A stretch of 64,000 nt of DNA from Fontisubflavum oceani. GTDB taxonomy: Bacteria > Pseudomonadota > Alphaproteobacteria > Rhodobacterales > Rhodobacteraceae. Below the pieces are notes generated by a model. It ran no database searches. It was not told the origin of the DNA and saw only the letters and a list, made by a program, of their open reading frames with translations. How positions within the stretch are numbered: position 1 is the first letter of the stretch; each line of letters begins with the position of its first letter. The stretch lies in NCBI RefSeq assembly GCF_030407165.1, contig NZ_CP129111.1:930001-994000 (forward strand), written 5' to 3'. Of this stretch, positions 1 to 7,394 are shown one piece after another. Both the position numbers and the translations under genes were made by a program.

Positions 1-77
1 ACGGTATCCATGGCGATGCTCCCCCGTGATCTGGCCCGAACCTAGGGGTAGCGCGGCAGGCGCAAGGCGTCCAGCGC

Positions 78-1025
78 TTAGCCTGGCGTGATCCCTGCAA
101 GGCCGCTCACCCAAGCAATGACAACCGACACCGTCACGATGCTAAGGGCCGTTGAAATCAGGATTGAGGCCGAGACGCGATGCGGGGCAACGCCGTAATG
201 CTGGGCCAGGATATAGACATTGCCTGCGACGGGCAGCGACGCGGCAGCGATCATAACCGCAGCATCAAAGATCGGCACCGGGAACAGGACCAATGCCGCG
301 AGGGCCACGGCGGCCGGGTGTAAGACCAGTTTGCAGAAGGTGAGCCAGCCCGCGACAGTGAGCCGTTCGGCGGATTTGCCTGCCAGCGAGGCCCCAATGG
401 CAAAGAGGGCGCCAGGCGTGGCGGCGGCGCCAAGAATGGCCAGGAACTCATTGGCCACCTCGGGGATCGGCAAGGCGAAGGCGGACCAGAGCAAGCCGAG
501 GGTCATCGACACGATCATCGGATTCTTGAGCAAGCCGATGCCGACGGTCTTCAAGATACCAAGCGACATACGGCCATCGCGGCTGCCGGTGATCAGGATC
601 ACGATAAGGCTCGAGAAAACGACCAGATCGAGCGCCAGCACCATCAAAACAGGCCCCGCCGCGGCCTCGCCCAAGAGAACGATCAACATCGGCACGCCGA
701 GAAAGCCGGTATTGCCGATCACCGCGCATTGCGCCTCGACCGCCGCCTCCTCGATGCCACGCCTTCGGAAAAGCGCGACGGCGGTGGCGATCAGATAAAC
801 GGTGAAACAGCCCCAGAGATAGGCGGCGACAAACCACCAGTCGAAGATCTCGGCGAGGGACAGATTCGCCGAAAACCGGAACAGCATTGCGGAAAGCGCG
901 AAGTAGAAGACGAATTTGGTGAGATAGGCAGTCGCTTCGGGGGTGAAAAACCCGGTGCGCCCGGCCTGGAACCCCAATCCGATCAGCGCGAAAAACGGCA
1001 GAGTCTTGAGGAAAATCTCGACCAT
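78..1025 (-). CDS. AEC-family (auxin efflux carrier type) permease
   Basis: A 315-residue integral membrane protein, almost entirely hydrophobic segments, about ten predicted by eye. The N-terminal stretch GLGFQAGRTGFF and the repeated glycine/proline-rich helices (for example GNTGFLGVPM near residue 105) are typical of the auxin efflux carrier/malonate-type transporter family, which exports or imports small organic anions across the inner membrane. The substrate cannot be told from sequence. Length is normal for the family. The gene points away from the TetR regulator at 1412, and an operator-like palindrome (1118-1132) lies about 95 bases upstream of its start, so control by that regulator is plausible. 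No strong ribosome-binding site precedes the ATG, so the exact start is less certain than the family. Confidence 0.85.
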   Translation of the reverse strand: MVEIFLKTLPFFALIGLGFQAGRTGFFTPEATAYLTKFVFYFALSAMLFRFSANLSLAEIFDWWFVAAYLWGCFTVYLIATAVALFRRRGIEEAAVEAQCAVIGNTGFLGVPMLIVLLGEAAAGPVLMVLALDLVVFSSLIVILITGSRDGRMSLGILKTVGIGLLKNPMIVSMTLGLLWSAFALPIPEVANEFLAILGAAATPGALFAIGASLAGKSAERLTVAGWLTFCKLVLHPAAVALAALVLFPVPIFDAAVMIAAASLPVAGNVYILAQHYGVAPHRVSASILISTALSIVTVSVVIAWVSGLAGITPG

Positions 1026-1106
1026 ATCTGCGGGCTAGTCGATTGCGTGCAAACTGTCCAGCGAACCGCTGTCGCAACGGAAAGGAAGGCCCGCCGCGGC
1101 TGTCTC

Positions 1107-1134
1107 TTGAAATTCGGACTGAACAGTTTAGTTT
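1107..1134 (+). promoter_or_regulatory. Possible promoter overlapped by TetR-type operator (site 1)
   Basis: The 15-mer ACTGAACAGTTTAGT at 1118-1132 is an imperfect palindrome (arms ACTGAAC / GTTTAGT). It matches 12 of 15 positions of the reverse complement of a second site at 1367-1381, just upstream of the tetR gene. A TTGAAA at 1107-1112 with a weak TAGTTT at 1129-1134 would make a rightward promoter whose spacer is the operator. Inference: binding site of the adjacent TetR protein, controlling a rightward RNA and/or the leftward transporter gene. Confidence 0.45.
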
Positions 1135-1139
1135 TAGCA

Positions 1140-1334
1140 TGTATCGCTGGGAGAGCCTCGTTCCCCCAGACGCAATGCTCGGCTCTAAACCGCGATACAG
1201 AGCCGGTATCGCTCAAGACTCCCATGAGAGCGATACCGCCGCCCGGACTGTACCCGCCGGGCGAAGGCGGCTGACACCTCTCCCTGTCGGTCCGAGGCGG
1301 AGGTGCCGTATTTCGGTGCCTCCGCCTTTGTTTT
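1140..1334 (+). ncRNA. Candidate small structured RNA or regulatory leader
   Basis: This stretch carries no credible protein but three successive hairpins on the plus strand. CGGTATCGCTC (1204-1214) pairs perfectly with 1228-1238. CGCCCGG (1240-1246) pairs with 1257-1263. A GC-rich stem at 1296-1326 is followed by a T-rich tail. A possible promoter lies at 1107-1134. The end at the terminator is well supported; the 5' end is a guess. I do not recognise a known riboswitch or small RNA family here. It could be a free small RNA or the attenuated leader of the downstream tetR gene. Confidence 0.4.
1296..1334 (+). terminator. Rho-independent terminator upstream of tetR
   Basis: GGCGGAGG (1296-1303) pairs with CCTCCGCC (1319-1326). 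The stem continues inward through two G-U pairs and a CCG/CGG clamp, closing a TATTT loop, and is followed by TTTGTTTT. No plus-strand protein gene lies upstream, so it must end a non-coding transcript or a leader. Confidence 0.7.
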
Positions 1335-1358
1335 CTGGGCTCCGCGACAACGGCGCTC

Positions 1359-1387
1359 TTGATTGAACTAAACAGAACAGTCTACAC
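1359..1387 (+). promoter_or_regulatory. tetR promoter with TetR-type operator (site 2)
   Basis: TTGATT (1359-1364) and CTACAC (1382-1387) are 17 bases apart. The spacer contains ACTAAACAGAACAGT (1367-1381), an inverted copy of the operator-like site at 1118-1132. The position 30 bases upstream of the tetR start suits autorepression. Confidence 0.45.
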
Positions 1388-1411
1388 TTTCACTTGGTGG
1401 ACGGAGCTATC

Positions 1412-2037
1412 ATGAACGCAGAACCCCAGATTAAGAAGGGTCGCAAATATGATCAGGTCATAGCAGGTGCCCGCGAGGTCTTCATGCGTGAGGGCTTTGA
1501 AGGGGCAAGTGTTGATGTGATCGCGCGCGATTCCGGCGTCTCGAAGGCGACGCTCTACAGCTATTTCCCGGACAAACAGCATCTGTTCCTCGCCGTCTTG
1601 CGGATGGAATGCGATATCCAGGAACGCGCTTCGATGGATATCGAGTTCGAACAGAAATCCGTCGCGGACGGGTTGTATCATATCGCCTCGCATATGCTGG
1701 CGTTTCTGCTGTCCGATGCCGGGTTGGCGATTTTCCGGGTCTGCGTTGCCGAAGCGCAGCGGTTCCCGAACTGGGCTGCGCATTTTACGAAACTGGGCCG
1801 AAAACGGCGATGGCGCAGCTTGCAAGCTATCTTGAAAGCCCAAAAGCGCAGGCTGAACTGGATATCGACGACACGCGGAAGGCTGCCGATCTATTCATGC
1901 AGCTTTTGCGCGGTGACCTGATGCTGCGGCGGCTTATGGGGGTTGCCCAGGTGCCCGACGAAGCCGAAATACATCAGGCCGCAACAGACGCAGTACAGAA
2001 CTTCCTCGCCCGGTATCGCCGCCCGGCGACTATCTAG
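1412..2037 (+). CDS. TetR/AcrR-family transcriptional regulator, frameshifted in this sequence
   Basis: Residues about 10-60 form a TetR DNA-binding domain, with helix-turn-helix around IARDSGVSKATLYSYF. The C-terminal half (YETGPKTAMAQL, then RKAADLFMQLLRGDL) resembles the AefR-like TetR C-terminal domain. The reading frame breaks at the C run 1765-1767: upstream frame reads through RVCVAEAQRFP, and continuing after adding one C gives ELGCAFYETGP. Repaired length is 208 residues, normal for the family. The ATG at 1412 has GGAG five bases upstream and is preferred to the TTG at 1394. Operator-like palindromes flank the gene on its left and near the divergent transporter. Probably a local repressor of itself and of its neighbour; the ligand is unknown. 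Confidence 0.8.
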
Positions 2038-2446
2038 CCTCCAACTCAAAGATTTCTGGTGCGAGTTCGTCGCATCCGGTGCGACCATGCCAGAGTGCGC
2101 GCAAGGCTTCGGCGCGTTGAACAGTCGTGCCTGTGATGACAATTGTTCCGGAGTCGATTGGTGCGTGCACAACCGGCGACGTGAAGATGTGATCACAAAA
2201 GCCGATATCGATCACCTGACCGACCGACATGCGGGTCAAATCGGCCAGAGCATCGCGCGCGGGCTCGCCCAGGCGGACAAACACCTCCGCCTGGCCGCCG
2301 CTTTCGGAGAGGTGGAGTTCAAGAATATCCCCTTGTGCGAAATTTAGCTGCCGGGAGGGTCCAGAAACAAACAGAACCGTCGCGGCCTCATTTGCCAGCG
2401 CTGTTGTGGACCACAGAAGGGTAAAGAGAGCTGCGCGGATGGTCAT
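2030..2446 (-). CDS. Small exported protein, SecD P1-head-like
   Basis: A 138-residue protein with a clear signal peptide (about residues 1-18, ending TTALA). The mature part holds a stretch resembling the periplasmic P1 head subdomain of SecD, notably the pattern GFCDHIFTSPVVHAPI followed by GTIVITG. This likeness is weak and by eye only; function is unknown. Its ATG directly abuts the TAA of the acetyltransferase gene upstream, so it is the third gene of an adhC-GNAT-this-gene operon. Its 3' end overlaps the 3' end of tetR by eight bases, convergently. Confidence 0.6.
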   Translation of the reverse strand: MTIRAALFTLLWSTTALANEAATVLFVSGPSRQLNFAQGDILELHLSESGGQAEVFVRLGEPARDALADLTRMSVGQVIDIGFCDHIFTSPVVHAPIDSGTIVITGTTVQRAEALRALWHGRTGCDELAPEIFELEAR

Positions 2447-2947
2447 TTACAGATCCGGCATCAGAGGTTTGTACATCACCAGCGCATCAACATACCCATG
2501 CACCGGGTGGCGAAATGCGCCGGGCAGGCGGCCCACCGTATCGAACCCGGCCGCCTCCCAAATCGCGATCGCGCGGGTGTTTGTCGCAACAACGAAATTA
2601 TACTGCATCGCCCGATAACCCTGGCGCGGGGCTTCTTCTAGCGAATGGGCCAACATCGCGCGGGCAACGCCTTTGCCGCGTGCTGCGGGAGACGTGATAT
2701 ACCCGCAATTGCAGACATGAGCGCCACCGCCGCCCTGGTTCGGACGGATATAGTAGGTGCCCAGGAGTCCGGTCTCATCCGCGGCGACAAATACCGTGTG
2801 ACTCGGACCGCACCAATAGGCCAATGCGTCTTCGCGACTGATCTCAGGATCAATTGTATAGCTGTCGCCCGCCCGAAAGACAGGCTCTAAAATGCGCCAT
2901 AGAGCCTGTTTGTCGTCCTCGATGAGCCGCCGGATCGTGACCGTCAA
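2447..2947 (-). CDS. GNAT-family N-acetyltransferase
   Basis: A 166-residue GNAT acetyltransferase that would transfer an acetyl group from acetyl-CoA to an amine substrate. The acetyl-CoA binding loop is visible as SPAARGKGVARAML near residue 88, and the C-terminal motif ATNTRAIAIWEAAGF near residue 123 is typical of the fold. Length is normal for a single-domain GNAT. The start is a TTG whose TTGA overlaps the adhC stop codon, which indicates translational coupling to adhC. The substrate cannot be inferred; operon position suggests, but does not show, a link to aldehyde detoxification. Confidence 0.8.
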   Translation of the reverse strand: MTVTIRRLIEDDKQALWRILEPVFRAGDSYTIDPEISREDALAYWCGPSHTVFVAADETGLLGTYYIRPNQGGGGAHVCNCGYITSPAARGKGVARAMLAHSLEEAPRQGYRAMQYNFVVATNTRAIAIWEAAGFDTVGRLPGAFRHPVHGYVDALVMYKPLMPDL

Positions 2948-4056
2948 TAGACCACCACAGACCGGATCGACTCGCCTGCGTGCATCAGATCGAAGCCTTT
3001 ATTGATCTCGTCCAGCGTCAGCGTGTGGGTGATCATCGGGTCGATCTCGATCTTACCGTCCATGTACCAATCCACGATCCCCGGCACATCGGTGCGCCCG
3101 CGCGCGCCGCCGAAGGCTGTACCGCGCCAGCTCCGTCCTGTGACGAGTTGGAAGGGCCGAGTGGAGATCTCCGCACCTGCTGGCGCGACGCCAATGATGA
3201 TGCTTTCGCCCCACCCTTTGTGGCAAGCTTCCAGCGCGGTGCGCATCACCTGCACATTGCCGGTCGCATCGAAGGTGTAGTCCGCGCCGCCGCCGGTCAG
3301 CTCCACCAGATGGCCAACCAGATCACCCTTCACCTCGGCGGGGTTCACGAAATCGGTCATGCCGAATTTCTTCGCCATCTCGACCTTGGCTGGATTGATA
3401 TCGACACCGACGATCTGATCCGCACCAGCCAGACGCAAGCCTTGGATCACGTTTAGCCCAATCCCGCCGAGGCCAAAGACAATCGCCCGGCAGCCGATCT
3501 CGGCCTTGGCGGTGTAGATCACCGCGCCAATGCCGGTGGTCACACCGCAACCGATGTAACAAATCTTATCGAACGGCGCGTCCTTGCGGACCTTGGCGAG
3601 TGAGACTACGGGCAGAACCGTATGGTTCGAGAAGGTCGAACAGCCCATGTAGTGCAGGATCGGCGTGCCATCGAGCATCGAGAAGCGCGAGGTGCCGTCG
3701 GGCATCACACCCTGGCCTTGGGTCGCACGGACCGATTGGCAGAGGTTGGTTTTGGGATGCAGGCAATACTCGCATTCCCGACACTCGGCGGTGTAGAGCG
3801 GGATCACATGATCGCCCGGCTCCAGGCTGGTGACCCCCGGGCCGACTTCGAGCACGACGCCAGCACCCTCATGGCCAAGGATCGCGGGAAAGAGACCCTC
3901 GGGATCGGCGCCAGAGAGCGTGAACTCATCCGTGTGGCAAATGCCGGTGGCTTTGATCTCGACCAGAACCTCGCCCGCTTTCGGGCCATCGAGGTTCACC
4001 TCCATAATCTCTAGCGGTTTTCCAGCTTCGAGCGCGACAGCGGCACGGGTGCGCAT
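2944..4056 (-). CDS. adhC: S-(hydroxymethyl)glutathione dehydrogenase / class III alcohol dehydrogenase
   Basis: A 370-residue zinc medium-chain dehydrogenase that oxidises S-hydroxymethylglutathione (formaldehyde adduct) to S-formylglutathione with NAD+, and can act on S-nitrosoglutathione. Visible features are the catalytic zinc region GICHTDEFTLSG, GHEGAGVV, the structural zinc cysteines in CRECEYCLHPKTNLC, and the Rossmann glycine motif GLGGIGLNVIQG. The start at 4056 (MRTRAAVALEAG) is preceded by GAGAGAGGA and matches the family; an in-frame ATG 15 codons upstream adds a non-conserved tail. First gene of a three-gene leftward operon. Also called frmA or flhA in other genera. Confidence 0.95.
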   Translation of the reverse strand: MRTRAAVALEAGKPLEIMEVNLDGPKAGEVLVEIKATGICHTDEFTLSGADPEGLFPAILGHEGAGVVLEVGPGVTSLEPGDHVIPLYTAECRECEYCLHPKTNLCQSVRATQGQGVMPDGTSRFSMLDGTPILHYMGCSTFSNHTVLPVVSLAKVRKDAPFDKICYIGCGVTTGIGAVIYTAKAEIGCRAIVFGLGGIGLNVIQGLRLAGADQIVGVDINPAKVEMAKKFGMTDFVNPAEVKGDLVGHLVELTGGGADYTFDATGNVQVMRTALEACHKGWGESIIIGVAPAGAEISTRPFQLVTGRSWRGTAFGGARGRTDVPGIVDWYMDGKIEIDPMITHTLTLDEINKGFDLMHAGESIRSVVVY

Positions 4057-4131
4057 GATAAATCCTCTCTCGGGTCTTGTGTCGGCATGAGCCTGTTCCA
4101 ATCTTGGGCCTGATGCAATGGAGTTAAGCAG

Positions 4132-4410
4132 ATGCGATTTGCCTTTTTGACGATCCCTTTTCTAGCGCTCGCCGCCTGCCTAGACGTTGATGATAACGAT
4201 CCCACTGTCATTGGCGGAACAGATGCCTGTGGCGCGTCCGGCTGGCAAAGCCTCGTGGGCGAGAGCCGCGATGTCTTGGCCGCGATGACCTTCCCGGCGC
4301 CCATGCGCGTCATCGGCCCGAACGATGCGGTGACGATGGATTATCTGCCGAACCGACTGAACCTGATCTATGGCGAAGATGATATCATTTCGCGGGTGGA
4401 ATGCGGGTGA
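4132..4410 (+). CDS. I78-family peptidase inhibitor lipoprotein
   Basis: A 92-residue putative lipoprotein. The signal sequence ends in the lipobox LAAC (Cys16), so it should be lipid-anchored in the envelope. The remainder reads as the peptidase inhibitor I78 family: DACGASGWQSLVG at the start, PAPMRVIGPNDAVTMDY in the middle and the terminal arginine region NRLNLIYGEDDIISRVECG. The family comprises small secreted inhibitors of serine proteases. The gene stands alone, divergent from adhC, and ends just before the rimP promoter region. Confidence 0.75.
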   Translation: MRFAFLTIPFLALAACLDVDDNDPTVIGGTDACGASGWQSLVGESRDVLAAMTFPAPMRVIGPNDAVTMDYLPNRLNLIYGEDDIISRVECG

Positions 4411-4411
4411 C

Positions 4412-4440
4412 TTGCACCTGCGGGTGATTCCCCCTATATC
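4412..4440 (+). promoter_or_regulatory. Putative promoter of the rimP-nusA-infB operon
   Basis: TTGCAC (4412-4417) and TATATC (4435-4440) are separated by exactly 17 bases. Transcription would begin near 4447, giving a leader of about 87 bases before rimP that contains two hairpins, the second a terminator. Confidence 0.5.
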
Positions 4441-4455
4441 CGGCTTAACAGCGGC

Positions 4456-4478
4456 GCGTCGGCCTCCACCCCCGACGC
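4456..4478 (+). promoter_or_regulatory. Leader hairpin of the rimP operon
   Basis: GCGTCGG (4456-4462) pairs perfectly with CCGACGC (4472-4478), closing a pyrimidine-rich loop that contains CCTCC. It precedes the terminator hairpin at 4496-4518 in the same leader and may compete with or report on it. Confidence 0.4.
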
Positions 4479-4495
4479 TCCACCGGAGAGTTTCA

Positions 4496-4518
4496 ACGGG
4501 CCGCGCGCCCGTTTTTTT
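4496..4518 (+). terminator. Terminator / attenuator in the rimP leader
   Basis: ACGGGC (4496-4501) pairs with GCCCGT (4507-4512) around a CGCGC loop and is followed by seven T residues. It lies only 15 bases before the rimP start codon and downstream of a plausible promoter. It could therefore attenuate the nusA operon as well as end the lipoprotein transcript. Confidence 0.7.
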
Positions 4519-4533
4519 GTGCTTGGACCAAAG

Positions 4534-5107
4534 ATGTCTGACCTCGTCGCCAAAACATCGATTGACCGCCGGATGGCGGAGATCCTGACCCCTGTCATCG
4601 AAGACATGGGGTTTGAAGTGGTGCGGATTCGCCTGATGGGCGGCAAAACCAATACGTTGCAGATCATGGCCGAGCGTCCCGAAGGCGGGATCGAGGTGGA
4701 TGAGTGCGCGCAGATTTCGACCGCCGTCAGTGCGACGCTGGATGTGGAAGACCCGCTGGAGGATGCGTACACTTTGGAAGTGTCCAGCCCCGGGATTGAC
4801 CGGCCTTTGACCCGGCTCAAGGATTTCGAGACCTTTGAAGGCTATGAGGTTAAACTCGAAACCACCGAGATGATCGACGGGCGCCGCCGCTTCAAAGGTG
4901 TGTTGGCGGGCGTCGAAGGCGACGAAGTGTTGATCAACGTGACCGAGGGCACGATTGGGCTGCATTTCGACTGGCTAAGCGATGCGAAGCTGGTTCTGAC
5001 CGACGCTAATCACCGAGATGCTGCGCCAGCGCAAGGCGGCGGGCATCGTCGACGAGACCCAATTTGACGAGATAGAAACCGAAGAAGCCGATAAGGCGGA
5101 GGACTGA
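4534..5107 (+). CDS. rimP: Ribosome maturation factor RimP, frameshifted in this sequence
   Basis: RimP assists 30S subunit maturation. The N-terminal domain (RMAEILTPVIEDMGFEVV) and the central LEVSSPGIDRPLT signature are intact. After VLTD near position 5002 the frame breaks: one frame runs into a spurious tail, while the next continues LITEMLRQRKAAGIVDETQ and ends acidic, as RimP proteins of this group do, at 5107. The length needs two bases restored (or one removed) near 5003. The ATG at 4534 (MSDLVAK) fits the family; a GTG at 4519 overlaps the terminator tail. The nusA start follows after four bases. Confidence 0.9.
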
Positions 5108-5111
5108 TCCC

Positions 5112-6740
5112 ATGGCAATTACATCAGCAAACCAGCTGGAGCTTTTGCAAACGGCCGAAGCTGTGGCCCGCGAGAAGATGATCGACCCGGAACTGGTGGT
5201 CGAAGCGATGGAAGAGAGCCTCGCCCGCGCCGCGAAGAGCCGCTATGGCTCGGAGTTGGACATTCGCGTGTCGATTGACCGCAAGACCGGTAAGGCGACC
5301 TTCACCCGCGTGCGCACCGTGGTCGAAGATGATGCGGTTGAGAATGAGAAGGCCGAGCTGACCGTCGAGCAAGCCAAGCCCTACAAGGCCGATGCCGAAG
5401 TGGGCGACATGCTGATCGACGAAGTGCCGCCGGTTGAGATGGGCCGGATCGCGGCGCAATCGGCCAAGCAGGTGATCTTGCAGAAGGTCCGCGAAGCCGA
5501 ACGTGATCGTCAGTTCGAGGAGTTCCAAGACCGCGCCGGCACCATCATCAACGGGGTCGTCAAGCGCGAGGAATACGGCAATGTCATCGTCGATATTGGC
5601 CGGGGCGAGGGCGTGTTGCGCCGGAACGAGAAGATCGGCCGCGAGAGCTATCGCCCGAACGATCGGATTCGCTGCTACATCAAGGATGTGCGCCGCGAGA
5701 CGCGCGGGCCGCAGATTTTCCTTTCGCGCACCGCGCCGGAGTTCATGGCCGAGCTGTTCAAGATGGAAGTGCCAGAGATTTATGACGGCATCATCGAGAT
5801 CAAGGCCGTCGCCCGTGACCCGGGCAGCCGCGCCAAGATCGCGGTGATCTCCTATGACAACTCGATCGATCCGGTTGGTGCCTGCGTTGGTATGCGCGGA
5901 AGCCGCGTGCAGGCCGTTGTGAACGAGCTTCAAGGCGAAAAGATCGACATCATCCCGTGGAACGAGGACGCGCCGACCTTCTTGGTCAACGCGCTTCAGC
6001 CTGCTGAAGTGACCAAGGTTGTTCTGGACGAAGACGCCGAGCGGATCGAAGTGGTTGTGCCCGATGAGCAGCTGTCGCTGGCCATTGGCCGTCGCGGTCA
6101 AAACGTGCGTCTGGCCAGCCAGTTGACCGGTCTCGATATCGACATCCTGACCGAGGAAGAAGAAAGCGCGCGCCGTCAGGCCGAGTTTGCCGAGCGCACC
6201 AAAGTCTTCATGGACACGCTGGATCTCGATGAGTTCTTTGCCCAACTTCTGGTCTCGGAAGGCTTCACCTCGCTGGAAGAGGTGGCTTATGTCGAGCAGG
6301 AAGAGCTTCTGGTCATTGACGGTGTCGACGAAGCCACGGCGGATGAATTGCAGGCCCGCGCCCGCGACTATCTGGAAGAGCAGAACAAACTCGCGCTGGA
6401 AAAGGCAAAAGAGTTGGGCGTGGAGCAGAGCCTCATTGATTTTGAGGGGCTGACACCCCAAATGCTGGTGGCCCTGGGCGAAGACGGTGTGAAGTCATTG
6501 GATGATTTTGCAACCTGCGCCGATTGGGAGCTCGCTGGCGGCTGGACCACGGTGGATGGCGAACGCGTCAAAGACGATGGCGTGTTGGAAAGCTTCGATG
6601 TCAGCCTGGAGGAAGCCCAGAACATGGTGATGACCGCACGCCTGCAATTGGGCTGGGTGACCATTGAGGAGCTTGAAGCGAAAGCGGCCGCGGATGCGGA
6701 AGCTGCTGCCGAAGGCGAAGCCGAGGAGGCCGGGGCCTGA
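5112..6740 (+). CDS. nusA: Transcription termination/antitermination protein NusA
   Basis: A 542-residue RNA polymerase-binding elongation factor that modulates pausing, termination and antitermination. Domain order is visible. The N-terminal polymerase-binding domain is about residues 1-130. An S1 domain (INGVVKREEYGNVIVDIG) starts near 147. Two KH domains follow, with GACVGMRGSRVQAV near 256 and LAIGRRGQNVRLA near 325. Acidic C-terminal repeats with helix-hairpin-helix elements begin near 370. Length is in the alphaproteobacterial range. Second gene of the rimP-nusA-ylxR-infB operon; the leader terminator upstream of rimP would let NusA influence its own expression, as is known for this operon in other bacteria. 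Confidence 0.97.
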   Translation: MAITSANQLELLQTAEAVAREKMIDPELVVEAMEESLARAAKSRYGSELDIRVSIDRKTGKATFTRVRTVVEDDAVENEKAELTVEQAKPYKADAEVGDMLIDEVPPVEMGRIAAQSAKQVILQKVREAERDRQFEEFQDRAGTIINGVVKREEYGNVIVDIGRGEGVLRRNEKIGRESYRPNDRIRCYIKDVRRETRGPQIFLSRTAPEFMAELFKMEVPEIYDGIIEIKAVARDPGSRAKIAVISYDNSIDPVGACVGMRGSRVQAVVNELQGEKIDIIPWNEDAPTFLVNALQPAEVTKVVLDEDAERIEVVVPDEQLSLAIGRRGQNVRLASQLTGLDIDILTEEEESARRQAEFAERTKVFMDTLDLDEFFAQLLVSEGFTSLEEVAYVEQEELLVIDGVDEATADELQARARDYLEEQNKLALEKAKELGVEQSLIDFEGLTPQMLVALGEDGVKSLDDFATCADWELAGGWTTVDGERVKDDGVLESFDVSLEEAQNMVMTARLQLGWVTIEELEAKAAADAEAAAEGEAEEAGA

Positions 6741-6764
6741 TCGCAGGCCTCGGAGAGACGCGGA

Positions 6765-7394
6765 ATGACCCGCGGCGGCCGGACCAAAACCCGCGATGAA
6801 GCCGAGAGGCGCTGCATCGCCACCGGAGAGACCCAGCCCAAGGCGGGTCTGATCCGGTTTGTCATCGGCCCCGAGGGGCAGGTGGTGCCAGACATTCTGG
6901 AACGCTTGCCTGGGCGGGGCATTTGGGTCAGCGCCGACGCGGAGGCGCTGGAGCTGGCGATTAAGAAGAAGCTGTTTTCGCGCGGCGCGAAAATGCAGGT
7001 GACGGTGCCGGATGACCTGCGGGCGCAGGTCGATACGGTTCTAACCCGGCGCTTGACCGACCTGATCGCGCTGAGCCGCAAGGGCGGATATGCGGTCGCC
7101 GGGTTCGAGAAGGTGAAGGGCTGGCTGGCCGAAGGCCGCGCCAAAGTTCTGCTCCAGGCCTCTGACGGCTCGGAGCGTGGAAAAACGAAGCTTTGGACCC
7201 CCGAAGGTGGCCGATTTTTCGGCTGTTTGACGGCCCAGGAATTGGGTTTGGCATTCGGGCGCCAAAGTGTGATACATGGCGCGCTTGCCGCTGGTGGACT
7301 CACGCCACGTGTTGTAGAGGAGGCCGCAAAGCTGCAAGGCCTGCGTAAGGCAATCGGCGGAACCGCCGCCGGGAAGGAAAAGACGGACGCATGA
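6765..7394 (+). CDS. YlxR-family RNA-binding protein
   Basis: A 209-residue nucleic-acid-binding protein. Residues about 8-85 carry the YlxR (DUF448) signature, with ERRCIATGE, LIRFVIGPEG and GRGIWVSAD. Residues about 95-180 resemble an L7Ae-type RNA-binding fold (LIALSRKGGYAVAGFEKV). The two-domain form between nusA and infB is the usual arrangement in alphaproteobacteria. YlxR of Gram-positive bacteria (RnpM) modulates RNase P; whether this holds here is unknown. Its stop codon overlaps the infB start by four bases, so the two are translationally coupled. Confidence 0.9.
   Translation: MTRGGRTKTRDEAERRCIATGETQPKAGLIRFVIGPEGQVVPDILERLPGRGIWVSADAEALELAIKKKLFSRGAKMQVTVPDDLRAQVDTVLTRRLTDLIALSRKGGYAVAGFEKVKGWLAEGRAKVLLQASDGSERGKTKLWTPEGGRFFGCLTAQELGLAFGRQSVIHGALAAGGLTPRVVEEAAKLQGLRKAIGGTAAGKEKTDA

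Noticed and set aside
1043..1366. A 107-codon plus-strand frame in the gap before tetR
   Set aside because: It runs through the hairpins and terminator and reads as low-complexity arginine-rich sequence; structured RNA is the better reading.
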